A stretch of 64,000 bases of DNA from Litoditis marina (taxonomy: Eukaryota > Nematoda > Chromadorea > Rhabditida > Rhabditidae), in NCBI GenBank assembly GCA_964036275.1, contig OZ038439.1:14117095-14181094 (forward strand), written 5' to 3'. Made by a program: the position numbers and the translations under genes. The notes under the pieces were generated by a model, which saw only the letters and a list, made by a program, of their open reading frames with translations, made no database searches and was not told the DNA's origin. This document shows, one piece after another, positions 1 through 12,026 of this stretch (position 1 is its first letter; each line of letters starts with the position of its first letter).

Positions 1-687
1 TATCACCGAATAACTTGAAACATGGAGAAACGTCAGTTTTCAATATACTGTTAGTCAATTGCACAGTCACGTGAAACATGTTAAACACAGCAGAACTCAG
101 AAATGTGCATGGACAAAGTGCACGATTCCTCATTAGAATGCTAACTGTACGTGAATATTCAATTTACTTCTAGTAAAATGTTTCCAGTGTTTCCCTCTCA
201 AGCTTCATTGTTTTCAATGTAACTCTCGATCTTGTTTGGTTTACCCTGCGCATTTTTTTTCGTTTTGATAGTAAGTCTTACAACATTGTTTTAGTTTCCA
301 CCGCTCATATAGTTTGTACACTCATAAATGTAAATGTGTTTGTAGAATAATGATTATGATTTATTTTTCAAATGTATAAAATGTTGTACATTGTATTCGA
401 TTATAAAGAAACTAAATAACATTTTTTTTGATTGTAAAGAACCTATCAGATTACGTCAGTTGCTTTTCACAATAATTGTGTTCAAGTTCATATTTTGCTA
501 CATCATTATTATGATTAGAATAATGTTGCTTCTAATGTTTATCGTTGTTTCGTATTCAATTTAAATTGACATAGCAAAGTAACTAATACGAGTATTCACG
601 ACAATTCTATTAAGTTGTTAATGGATACTAGAGTAACTCAATTTTCAGAGTGTACAATTAAAATTAAATAAAATTCAGAAAACTGGT
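1..687. other. AT-rich non-coding stretch at window start
   Basis: No exon can be supported here. Positions about 41-180 hold a dispersed repeat (listed separately); the remainder is AT-rich sequence downstream of the first receptor gene and probably includes its 3' UTR. I see no clear AATAAA close to the stop codon. Confidence 0.5.
41..180 (+). repeat. Dispersed repeat R4, copy 1
   Basis: About 135 bp that recurs at 56991-57124 in the same orientation and, shorter, at about 12425-12533 inverted. All copies share a core with CACGTGAAACATGTTAAACA-like text followed by CCTCATTAGAATGCTAAC. It probably represents part of a non-autonomous transposon. No terminal repeats were identified. Confidence 0.7.
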
Positions 688-3600
688 TCAGTTGATCTCA
701 GCTATGGTCATGGTTGAGACAGCGTTGCGCATGCTATTCATTCTGATAACTCGGTGCTTGGTAGTCTTCCCAAGTGCACAGAGCGAAAGTGCCGCTTTTC
801 TTATGTTGGTGGAGAACGCGAGGTAGAGAAACTGAAACAAACATCGATAGCGAGTGGACGAATCGTTGTTGTAGTTTGATTTGCAATTTACCATAGAAAA
901 GGGCGGAACCAAACTACAAGTCCAGTTGGATCTGGCGAAAACACCGTAAATGCCTGCTCTAATAAGAGCGAACTTCGTATCTGACCGTCGTTACTACAAC
1001 TAAACAAAAAAAACACTGTCTGTAATGCTCTGATAAGATCGAAATTCAAACAAATAACACCACCCCTGTTGACGGAAACGCGCAAGTACAAACATGTAGT
1101 GCACACTTACGACTAAACTCAATGAGTTACCATGGAAGAATTTATTGTAGACGCGAAACAACGTAAAACCATGGAAACCTTGTATTACGCTATGTCACAA
1201 AAACGTGGCCTACCTACAGTATGCACTTGTCTTTCGGAAGAAACTGTTAATTTTTTGGTCACTGTTCTAGATAACACAAACAAAACATTTCAACAGACCC
1301 TGTGCAATTTATGAGAGTAAATCGGAGAAAAAGTGTTTCAACCATGAATACGTGAGGTAAACTTACCGGTGTGATTCCAGCCGTAATAGGTCTGACGAAA
1401 TACTTGATCTGCGTGTTAACCTCCTTGGTTATTATTTGTGCGCGGAAGAAAATTCCGTAAATTACACACAAGTATATAACTTGTTTCGAGAATATTATCA
1501 TTGATTGAGTCAGAAACAAAATTTCACGGGAAATTTTGTTGTTGTTATCTGATTGGCGTTGCAGCTGAAAAGAAGTCGATAAAAATTAACAGATCTAACC
1601 TAGATGAAACAAGTTTTTGAACTTCATGTATAGAATTCGAGTATCATAAACGCGGAATATAGAATAGAACTAAACAATCACATCTAACAACGGTTTGGTT
1701 CAACAACAGAAATTTACATGGAGTTTCCTAATATTTGTAGAAAACTTTTACAAAAATCAAAATTTACTTGAAGTTATTTATACAGACACAATGTGTTGTG
1801 TTGTCTAAATAAAACCCACGTTTCTCAGTTTCCATGCGGTGGCAATATAGATAACAAAAGTGACTGCTACCATATGAAACGGCGCTGTGTTTCGAGTATA
1901 GTCAAATGGAAAAAGTGCCTTGTTGCGAATTCTTCCCCGATCAAGCCACACAGCTTGAGCGAATCCGAAATGAACTGCCAGCACATGAATGGCCGTCCAA
2001 ATGAACGAAGAAATTAGGCCGTACGTGGCAACTTTGTCGGCGGTCTGTGATAAATACACTGAGAAGTGAAAGAGACCATTTCTCTCTAATTTTGACTTTC
2101 GAGCTAGCAGTTCGATCTTATAGAGCTTGAAAACCTGATAACGAACATATGAATGTTTCATCTTCATCTTGCTCTGTTTTATCATAAAATCGATATACGT
2201 AATGTACACCGAGAACGAGTTACGTACAAAAAATCAAGAAAATGCTCATAGAAATATAAAAACTTTCTAAATACGTCTCAAAAGTTATCAAGATACAAAA
2301 AAATGAGTGAAAAAGGCAAAGTCATTGAAAATCTAATTAACCAAGCTGGATAGCGTTACAGTGAATGAAGAACATGGGTAAAAACTCTGAAGAGCGACAA
2401 CAAGACACACTGAAAATGACATATTTCTAGTGGCACCATCAGCAAGAAAAAACATACCTGGAAATTCCAGAACACTGCGGCCAGCCTCATGGCAGCGAAT
2501 GTGAGGTTGACGGTAGCAGTTATGTGAACCCCCAGAGTGGAAATGGAGGTGTGTGCCAGAATCAGAGCTGGGTCGCCGGCGATGACACAGAAACGGAGAA
2601 TTCCGTCTGCAAAACTCACTTCAGTGTGAAATGATGGACAGTAGTGTATATCATCGTTTCAATTGTGCAATACTGCAAAAGTGCACATTATATAATGAGC
2701 GCGTAACAGAGTAAACTATACACTACATTCTATTTTTATCTTCCATATCTCCATTTTCTCGTAATTGGAGTGCCACATATACCAATGTGGAAAGACACGT
2801 GTTCAATCGCGAATAAACATTCTATTCTATTCTATTCTATCATGTTCACGCGGAACCTGTGCAACGCACAGGTCTCACATACGTGTTAATGTCAAAATAA
2901 AGCACGTTGTGCGCGTATGGATGCGACTTCGGCTACCCGGTTGCTTTCCTGAAGAAAAAACAACCACTTGCAGGTCAACACGCCGCTGGTTTCTCTTACG
3001 GTAAACAGACACATCATTTATTGGTGAAATAGAGTCTGTACCGCTAGTCAAGGTGGAAGATGCGTGAAACGTTGTGAACACAGCGAATTCAAATAGTTGC
3101 TGATGAATTGAGTTTCATTAGTTCAATAGAATTACGTTTAAATAAAAACAAACAATGTCAAGTTTTGTAATCTAAAACTTTATACGGGATTCAAACCTAT
3201 TGTATTTATCGGCTACAGAGTCCATGATGCAAATGATTGCACAACTCGTGATTTGCTCTCTTATTCCACATTTCCATTGTTCAAAGTTTATTGTACCTCG
3301 TATGGCCAGAAGAATTACAGCCATGTCCCCAGCCGACAACATATAGGCACATCGATAAAACGATTTGCTGCCTGTCGCTTCTGCCGATCGATAGATGCAG
3401 ATCAAGACGAAAATGTAAATGAGAATCAGAATGATCGAGAAATAGGCAATGAAGTCGCTTGCCCAGTTTGGTTGATCCATTTCTGGACAGCTTTCCGGGT
3501 TCCACTTGAGAACCTGGAAACAGTTTTCTCGTCGTTCTAGATGTACCGTATCGAACCAGTTCGTTAATCATACCGAAGTATAATACTTTCGTAGAATGTT

Positions 3601-3853
3601 AGCTAAATAGAATTGAGGCAGTGTTATGTGAAAACGTTAAAACTATTTTTGGTAGTTTTAAAGACTATACATAACATGTAGTCGATCCCATTTGGCTACC
3701 ATCCGCTTAGAGTTCGCTGAAAATGCGTTTGAAGCACACACACACATCAAACGGTGTTCATGAACATGTTGGCGCTGCTGAACTGGGTGTATAGGTATAA
3801 CTTACAACTTGTTTGGTGATCTCCACGTAGCTCATAAGTGATGCACTGTTCAT
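688..3853 (-). CDS. Nematode 7TM chemoreceptor-like GPCR, copy 1
   Basis: Predicted seven-transmembrane receptor of 326 aa, likely chemosensory and located in the plasma membrane of sensory neurons (inferred from family type). Six exons on the minus strand: 3806-3853, 3297-3513, 2458-2606, 1820-2044, 1367-1564, 688-831; all junctions keep phase. Exon 2 carries TM1 and TM2, exon 3 TM3, exon 4 TM4 and TM5, exon 5 TM6 and the start of TM7, exon 6 the rest of TM7 and a short basic tail. Intron 2 uses a GTACAA donor and intron 4 GTGGGT; both choices are supported by the paralogue at 7.5-9.9 kb using the same junctions. The start is the first ATG after a TTTCAG acceptor, which suggests spliced-leader trans-splicing. 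It resembles the SRG-superfamily style of nematode receptors (srt/srv/srx/srxa), but I cannot assign the subfamily. Confidence 0.85.
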
Positions 3854-3859
3854 TTCCAA

Positions 3860-3865
3860 CTGAAA
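3860..3865 (-). promoter_or_regulatory. Candidate spliced-leader acceptor (TTTCAG)
   Basis: A consensus nematode 3' splice site lies 6 nt upstream of the receptor 1 ATG, with no preceding coding exon visible. The second receptor has the same arrangement, so trans-splicing is the simplest reading; an upstream non-coding exon is the alternative. Confidence 0.55.
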
Positions 3866-4975
3866 TAATTGTGGGGTACATTTGGAACAAACTTGAAGGT
3901 GAAGGAGACGACCGGGGAGCACATTGGGCAAGCGTTTGGATTGAAGGATGTTTCATCACTTTTAGGTAACAATGTTTTCCCGTGAAAAAGTGTGACGTGT
4001 GAAGAGCACACATGCGAATATGCTCACAGAACACGTTATACTTAGCGTTTTGACCTACTTAGTCGCTTCATGGAGCGTATTCACGACAGTTTACGTGAAC
4101 GCTGCTACGGATATTACGTGGATGTAAATATTGCAATTGTTCGCGACAAGATCTACAACGAATTTAGCGGTGTTTTCATAATTTCAAGTTGATTTGAGGT
4201 TTGTTCAAGCTGGGTTCCACCAATGCAACTTCAAAAAACCAGAAAACTCGAAAGTTGTCGTCAATATACTGTGAAGGACGCACTACAGGAACTTATCTTT
4301 TATAGCTGAAGGGCGGAACACATTTTTTGTTCGTTCGTGGGAAAAGTTATGGTAAACTGAAGTACGTTTTGTGAGAAAATCCATAATGACATAATGATAA
4401 GTATCTGATTTTTCAGTTACACAAAAGTACTCAAAGAGACGTAGATAGAAGAATTAAAGGAATGGATGAAACGTTGGAAGAAAAAATTTCCACCTGTATT
4501 TCAGGATAGTAAATAACATGAAACTACAATACATCTGTGTTTAAAAAAATGTCAGTGCTCCGTAGCACGAAGGGGCCGTTATGACTTCGACTGGAAAGGC
4601 CGGGAAAAACTATTAAAAAACATACACATCATATTTTTGCATCTTGCGTTCTCAAAAATGCATCGTACGCGATAGACACGTCACCAACGTAGCGTACGAA
4701 ACCGCACAAATAAAGCATGAAACTTTTCCAATACTTTTATTTCTTACCAGATTACAATAAAAGAACTGCAATTCCAAATCCACATGAAAAGCAAGAAGAC
4801 AGTGGTTGATGACGTCACAGTGAAAATTTCAGTTTCTTCTTTCTATTTCGTGACACCGGGCTGATTTTTTTGTATTTCTAATCCATTATCTCGTGAATCT
4901 CTGTTATAACACAATTAAATATTATTTTCCGGCTCTTAATTGTTTAATAAGAATATAGAGGAACGGTCCCTTTAA

Positions 4976-5203
4976 GTACTACCCACTTGCCGGGTAAGCT
5001 ATTTGAGCAAAACTCAAACAGTGCACTACAAACTACTCACTCACTTGTTCTGATATTTATTTTTCCTATAAATGAAACTAGAAAACCTGCGCCTAATCAC
5101 CAGAAAATATAGTAACATAATCGTAACCTGATTTAGAATTCGGTCATTGAAATTTTGCTCAAATAGCTTACCCGGCTATTTGAGCTTAGTGAATACGGCC
5201 AAT
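4976..5203. mobile_element. Small inverted-repeat element, GCCGGGTAAGCTATTTGAGC family
   Basis: Perfect 20-bp inverted arms lie at 4989-5008 and 5157-5176. A related element sits at 23118-23361 with the same arm word and outer GTGGCCGTA-type ends. The ATAGAGGAACGGTCCCTTTAA word (repeat R3) abuts the left side. Coding capacity is absent, so this is a MITE-like insertion. Confidence 0.65.
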
Positions 5204-6057
5204 GGTGTGTCTCCTTCTCGCCGGTTGTCGTCGTCAGATGTCTCCATAATATACCTCTCAGAACACGAGTACAAAAGTATTTATTCTGAAAATTGCGTTG
5301 GGTTTTCTTGGAAAAAATCGTTCATTTCTCGAAAGGGAACAGCTTTCATTCCCACAATCATTTGGTCTTCTGATCTCTGTTCAAATGAACATCATATCTT
5401 ACTGTAAGTTGCTCTAGATCTAGAATGCTTCAGATCTCAACTTTCTCAAGCAGTGATGTTTGATGGCGCAACGCCTTCTGGGTATAGAACAGTTTCAGTT
5501 GATATTGTGCACAACATCTGATTACTTATTTGGAATTGAGGTTTTTGTCATGAGATTTTCCCACCAAGTGTGTGTCATAGTCTGAATGCGGATCTTCCCT
5601 GTAAAATATGTAGGAGTGATGTTGGTTGTTAATCAAAACCTACCTATTTTGGGACGAACTCCGTTTTTTAGAAGTATGCTATAAAATTCATTTATAGAAC
5701 CCAGATACGCTACATGAGTAGCTAAACCTCAGCAACATACACTACACCTCATTTAGGGAACTATGTGAAGCACCAATTATAATCAAGCAAATCCTAGGTT
5801 TAAAAGCTCTGAGAGCAGCTTGAAATGTGTGTAGCCATTCATTAAAACTTTACGTTTCTTGTGAACAACACGAGGTGTGACTATGGTATGACTGATGCGA
5901 AACTTCACAATGATTTTATGAGAAATATAATATGAACTTATAGGAAAGATAACTTTTCATGAGAGAAATCTCATCTTATCGGGATAACGCGCCCCAGTCT
6001 AATCATAACGAGGCACAGGCGCGAAAACTGCTCATTCAAAATTATCCACTGACAAAT

Positions 6058-6756
6058 AGGGTTGTTAGAATTGGAATTGGAATTGGAATTGGAATTGATA
6101 GAATTGAGATAATCATCCAAAAGAATTGCAATTCCAATTCTTTTGGTCTGTCGAAAAGAATTGGAATTGCAATTCCAATTCTTTTGTATGTCGAAAATAG
6201 TTGGAATTGCAATTCCAATTCTTTTTTATGTCAAAACATTTCTGGAATTGCAATTCCAATTCTTTTGTATATCAAAACAACTGGAATTGGAATTGGAATT
6301 GACTTGATTTTCTCCCAGAATTTATTTACAATTCCATTTACAATTCCATGCTGCTTTTCCTTGTTCATTACTAAATTACCATTGTTCCTTATGTCTCTTG
6401 TTCAATGGAACCAAAGTGAACATTGTTTATCTTCGTTTTTCGAAGAAAAAACTGACATGAAGTTGGAAACACAGTCAATTCTAATCAATTCCAATCAATT
6501 CCGATGGAATTGGAATTGAAAATCTGAGATTTCGAGGAATTGATAAGAATTGGAATTGGAATTGAGCAGTTTTTGAAAATCTAAAAGAATTGGAATTGGA
6601 ATTGAGTGGTTTTGAGAATTGCAAAAGAATTGGAATTGGAATTGAGTGGTTTTCGAGAATGGAAGAAGAATTGGGATTGGAATTGAGTGGTTTTTGTGAA
6701 ACGAAAAAGAATTAGAATTGGAATTGACTTGATTTTTGGAATTGATTAACAACCCT
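6058..6756. mobile_element. AATTGGAATT word-array element with TIR and 10-bp TSD
   Basis: A 699-bp insertion starting AGGGTTGTTA and ending with its exact reverse complement TAACAACCCT. It is flanked by the direct repeat ACTGACAAAT at 6048-6057 and 6757-6766. The interior is dominated by GGAATT and AATTCC words in both orientations, with short spacers such as TTTTGAGAAT. The TSD length fits Mutator-like or hAT-related elements, but no transposase is present. Confidence 0.85.
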
Positions 6757-7504
6757 ACTGACAAATCATTAACTCATTTGTTTATAGCTTTCGTTTACTA
6801 TAATATTGTTTCGTGTTCAATCAGTCGTATTATGTAATACTACAACACAGTACTTTCTGTGTAATATTACAAAGCAGTACCAAAACATAACGATCAATCT
6901 CTAGCTACACAACCAGAATACGAAAAACAAGGTTTGAAATTAGGGTGAGCGATAGCCATTTCAGGCATGCTGGAAGTGCGAAAAAGAAGTGCGTTGAGCA
7001 CGATTTTATTCTTTCATTTTTCCACTCTGCTTTTTTTTGTTTTCTCATTTCAATAATTTTCGTATTACCTGAGCTGTTTGAAACGATGTTTTTGTAATTG
7101 AGCCAGTAACACAAACACGAATGTTAGCGGAACTCTTTCGGGAATTATGGAACGAGAACCATTGCCGATAGTAACCCCAGTTCGTGATTTGGTGTTGATG
7201 AGAGCAGTTTAAAATGATGGAATTACTTATTAAAATTGAAGCGATATGATATGACTTGTAAGGAACTTCCCAATGATTTTATGAGAACTATCATAATTAA
7301 CTTATAGGAAAGGGAATTTTTTTTGAGAGACATCTCATCTAATCTTACTAGGTAAGTTTACGTGTAGAACAAAACACAAACATGTTCAGTTTAATAGTGA
7401 ATCATACAATACACTACAAACATTGTCGCGAAATATTTTCAATTTCAAGAGTAGTGAAGTTTTATCACAAGCGTTCTTCGATCCTTCTAAATGTCTCAAA
7501 CTTT

Positions 7505-9876
7505 TTAGTTAACGTTGGTTATGGTCATGGTGGAAGGAGCGGTTCGGACACTGGTCAGTGCCATATCCCGTCGTTTGGGGCGTTTTCCCAGTCCACATAG
7601 TCGGAGTGCTGCTTTTCTTATATTTGTGGAAAAAGCGATGTAGAGGAACTGGAAAAATACAGTACTATCCTTGAATTGAGAACAATATTGCGCCTATTCG
7701 TGACGAATAGTTAGGGACAAAACTAAAAGAAAACACTGTAAAACCTTAACAAGAAAGCGTTCGCCCGATTCGAGAATGAAATAAAACGTTTCATGAAACG
7801 TACCGGTGTTATTCCAGCGGTGATCGGTCTGACAAAGTATTTGATTTGCGTGTTGAAATCTCTGGTGAAAAATTTATATCGGATGAAAATGCCATAAATG
7901 ACACACAAATAGATGACTTGTTTTAGAAAAATTATAATCGATTGAGCGAGAAACATAATTTCACGAGAAGTTTTGTTGTTGTTGATGGCTTGACGCTGCG
8001 ACTGAAAAGATCATTGAATGATAACAAACAGCAATTTTATCTTGCTTGTTTTGCATAAGAGATGGTTCTTTGCATAATACTATAAAACTGATTGAAATCA
8101 TCTGTGATTGATTACCGTTCACATTCCTAGATGTGGAAATCCAATCCGTAAAATTGCATGCACTACCTTAGTTGAGAAAAATGTTTATCGTATTTGACGA
8201 AACCCACCAATCTGAGTTTCCATGCTGTGACAATATAGATGAATAGAGTGATGGCTACCATATGAAATGGTACCGTGTTGCGAGTGTATTCAAATGGGAA
8301 GATTCCCTTGTTTCGAATCCTCCCGTTATCGAGCCAAACAGCGTGAGCGAACCCGAAGTGAACTGCGAGAACGTGAATAGCAGTCCAGATGAACGACAGA
8401 ATCAAGCCATACGTGGCAACTTTGTCAGCTTTCTGGAAAATATGAAGTCATGCAACATTGCTTCTCGTGGGAGACGCATATTAGAAGCTAGCAGATTCAG
8501 TATTCTCAGGATTTCTGTTATGTGTCGACTAAAGTAACCGTTCGTTCGCCTAGAAACCCAACGAGCGAGTGAGGAAGGTTGGGAGAAAGTTATTCACGCA
8601 TGTCTCGTAAATGTGGAATGGTTTCCTGACGGTTCACTGTATAACATTTCTCAGTGGCAATTATCGAACTGATGTGAACTACCACGAGTACAAAAAAACC
8701 AAGAATGTACCTCAAAGTTCCAAAACACTGCCGCCAGTCGCATTGCGGCGAACGTGAGGTTGACGGTAGCAGTTATGTGTACCCCAAGGGTGGAGATGGA
8801 GGTGTGTGCCAATATCATGGCTGGATCATCGGCAATGATACAGAAACGAAGAATGCCGTCTAAAAACCGATTTCATTGTATAATTGTCAATTATGTACAT
8901 GTTCACGTGAGAATTCACCCGCATTCTACAAGGCATCATATAAGTTTCAACTGCATTGCCTCACTCGCATCACCTTTGGGCTTCGGGCAACAACCACTCG
9001 CGAATAAACACGTTATGAAGTTAAGTTTGTGAGCCAAATTCCTTGTAAATGTTTACCGATTGTGATGTGTAAACGGAATCAGAACTCGTGCAAGTCACTA
9101 TTACGGGTTTATTTACGGTACCTCTTATTGCCAGGACAATGATAGCCAGATCGCCAACCGACAGCATGTAGGCACATCGATAGAACGACTTGCTCGAAGT
9201 CACTTCTTTCGATCGATAAATGCAGATCAGGACGAAGATGTATATTAGAATCAGAGTGATGGAGAGATAAGCAATGACATCGCTTGCCCAGTTTGGTTGA
9301 TCCATTTCCGGACAAGTTTCCGGATCCCATTTCAGGACCTGCAAATATTTTTTATCTTCGTATTCCGACCGCTCAAAAGTAGTATCCTTCAATTCATGGG
9401 TGCTCTTGTACATTCTATCTTCTTCCGCGTGTATGTGAAGGAAAACTCTCGCGCTCTAAGTTGAGTAGAGCTCTCGCACTCGAATCAAAATGAGAAAAAG
9501 GAGCGAGTCGAAAAGAAAAAAAAGTTTCAAGGAAAAAACCCTGGCGTTGGCCCGGGGCACCCTGCTTTGTGAAGGTTTAAATGAAATAGAAGAGCAAGGT
9601 TTATCGTTCAGGTTCAATTGCGTCGCCTATTCATCAGTGTGAAACAGAAACCGAAAATTAACGTGCTATAAGGGGAACCTTACATTACGTGTTCCTTCAC
9701 TTTTGGTTAGCGTATGCGCCCGCAGATCTTTCGTCTTGTGTTCTATGCTATTACCGTTTCTGTTATTCCTATCGAGTTATTGTGATTCTACTCTCGAGTC
9801 TCGAGACTCGAGAACTCACCACTTGCTTAGTCATCTCCACGTAGTTCATAAATGATGTCTTGTTCGTCTTTTCCAT
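7505..9876 (-). CDS. Nematode 7TM chemoreceptor-like GPCR, copy 2
   Basis: Tandem paralogue of the first receptor, 329 aa. Exons: 9820-9876, 9122-9338, 8711-8859, 8208-8432, 7804-8001, 7505-7648. Exons 2-6 have exactly the same lengths as in copy 1, and only the first differs (57 versus 48 nt). Conserved blocks include MDQPNWASD before TM1, SKSFYRCAYMLS before TM2, and FVRPITAGITP followed by STNIRKAAL around TM7. A cysteine-containing segment (ETCPEMDQ) precedes TM1. The start follows a TTTCAG acceptor as in copy 1. The likely role is chemosensory G-protein signalling; the ligand is unknown. Subfamily assignment would need a profile search. Confidence 0.86.
9792..9813. repeat. 22-bp perfect palindrome beside a splice donor
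   Basis: The core CTCGAGTCTCGAGACTCGAG (9793-9812) plus one further complementary base on each side forms a perfect palindrome. It directly abuts the GTGAGT donor (9814-9819) of intron 1 of the second receptor, so the pre-mRNA could fold into a hairpin next to the 5' splice site. Confidence 0.8.
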
Positions 9877-9882
9877 TTTTAA

Positions 9883-9888
9883 CTGAAA
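9883..9888 (-). promoter_or_regulatory. Candidate spliced-leader acceptor (TTTCAG)
   Basis: TTTCAG, then TTAAAA, then the ATG of receptor 2. Position relative to the start codon is identical to that in receptor 1. Confidence 0.55.
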
Positions 9889-12026
9889 AGTGCCATTGGT
9901 AAATGATATGTAGAAATTGAAATATGTGTTCTCACCGAACAAAGAGAAACGTACACCGGAATCCATTCCATTTAAAGTGAATGCATGTCACCGACTAGAT
10001 ACGGTTATAGACACGGTTATGGTTATAAATATATGTGAGTTTTTCGAGATCAATCAGGATGTGTCCACACCTTTGAGCAATGTGCTCAAGTCTCTATGAC
10101 TTGAGCATCTATTCTATCACGTATTGGGTGATGGGACTCTCGATGGTGAGTTATTACGACTTCTGAGCGCCTAGAACAAACAATGGATGATGATATAAGA
10201 TCTGAAGTCTGAAAAAAACTAAGGGATCGGATGCCGTAACTGGAAAAGGACTTGTGACCTGATGTCTTTTATATACCCACTGCGAGGCGGAACCTGATGT
10301 TCTCGTGAGAAAAAATGTAATGAACTCATGAGAAAGTCGAAGTACGTTCTTTTCGTAGACAGAAACTATAGACCACGAGTGCCCAATGTCGATTTTTCAA
10401 AAAAAAAGAAGGAACATTCAGAGAACGATTGCTTTCTTGTTGATGACAAAAACTTTCCAGTTTTGATTTAACAAAACTACATATTTCGTTCTGTTCTGTA
10501 TGTCAATGTCACCAGAAATCATGGAAAACTGGCGGGAAAACATGGATCCTTACCGGATTGGACCATTTCTGCGAGTCTTTCATTTTGAAAATATCCTCAG
10601 TATCAGGCACACTTGTTGAACGCGTGCTGCACCAACTGAGGAATCGTGAACTCTCGGTGTTTCGGTTAACTTTTCCCGACCTTACTAAGAATGCCTCAAG
10701 ATTTGAGTGGTCACGTTTAAAGCGAAACATACTCCTCCTCGTTTACATTACTTTATCCGAGTTTCTCTTTGTTTACTGTTTTTTAGCCTTATGTGTTGTA
10801 CGGGTTATGATGCAAATCAATCTCAAATCTCAGAATACATACTTTATTGGAAGAAGTTAGTTTCGTTCATAAGTCTACTAATCTTCTACTCAACCTCTCT
10901 GCATATTGTGAAAGGAAAAGGAGTTGCGTGAACGTCGTGACATTTCAGGCAACCTGACATCCAAAATCGGACGTGAATCAAATACGGGTCAATTGAATTA
11001 TATCTGTTTTAATGGTAATGTACAGCTCCAACAAACTACCTGGCAATGCACACAACACATTAAAAGGTAGGATTAGATTTAACACCCATGAGTGAGAAAC
11101 GTGTTTTACTGGCAGCTGTTGGATACTAAAGTGGAATCATGGGAGCTGGTTCTAACATCGTCTTAGCCAGAAAGGACCACGCCCGGATCGCTCAGAAGCG
11201 CAGAAAACCATTCCTCCAAGACGGATGTTCCTTGTGTTCAAACCCTCTAAAAAACGGTTTTACTCTTTGTTACTCATATAAACCAACAAAGGGAACTGTG
11301 CTACGTTAATAGAACTGAACCTCATCTCCTCACCATTGATACACTTACTGCTCGGAAAATGTTCATCGAACCATACCGTATACAAAGTTATGTTGTTTTA
11401 GATATAGCAAGAAATGACTTATATCTCCCACGACTTTATTGTTTGTAACGCAAACACTGTACTTTCTTGCTCAAAGTTCTAGTTCATATTATGTTCATGA
11501 AGGAACTTATATCCAGTATATTCCCATCTCATTCCTCATTTAGCGTTTGACTTATGGCCGTTGGAGTAATAATGAGGAAGTGTCGTGTGAACGGTTATAA
11601 ATAACTGATGCCGACACTTGTTCTTGTCGTTATTTTTCAAGTTGAAGCGAATATTCGGTTGTTTTGGCAACTGTCTGGTGTTTTAAAACCTACATATTTG
11701 TTATTGAGAGCTACTCGGAACTTCTGTGATTGTCCGTGTTTTATTTGTTGCGGAACTTGGTGTTCGAGATACGCACTCCAGCTGCATGTTGAAAGAACGA
11801 TTCAACATCAGATGGATGTTCAGTGATTCACGGATGCACGCAAGGAACTGGCGCCGCTTGAACTATTAGAAAACGTTGGGTTTCTTATTTGAAGCGACAT
11901 TCTTCATGAACCGAATACCGAAAAAAAACGGTTACTTCACAAAAACAAATACGGAATATTTTAGTTCTCCAGAACAACGACAGTACTGAAAATCTGATGC
12001 TGAATGATTTATTTAATGTGTTTTCT
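9889..12026. other. Intergenic region, receptor 2 to astacin B' 3' end
   Basis: I find no convincing exon. One open stretch at 10509-10730 on the minus strand ends near a GTAAGG donor-like site but has no partner exon. AATAAA on the minus strand (12008-12013) is a polyadenylation signal for astacin B', 14 nt past its stop codon. Confidence 0.5.

Larger units (their letters stand above)
3866..7504. other. Intergenic region between the two receptors
   Basis: No coding exon supported. It contains an inverted-repeat element near 4976-5203, the AATTGGAATT array element at 6058-6756, and a direct duplication of about 90 bp (5888-5980 and 7249-7341) on either side of that array. A 186-codon open frame across 5959-6519 is a by-product of the repeat. 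Confidence 0.6.

Noticed and set aside
5959..6519. 186-codon open frame across the AATTGGAATT array
   Set aside because: It is made of repeated Ile/Gly/Asn/Ser words created by the array itself, which is a bounded insertion; no splice or start context supports it.
10509..10730. Minus-strand open frame ending near a GTAAGG site
   Set aside because: No partner exon in phase, no family resemblance and no conserved counterpart.
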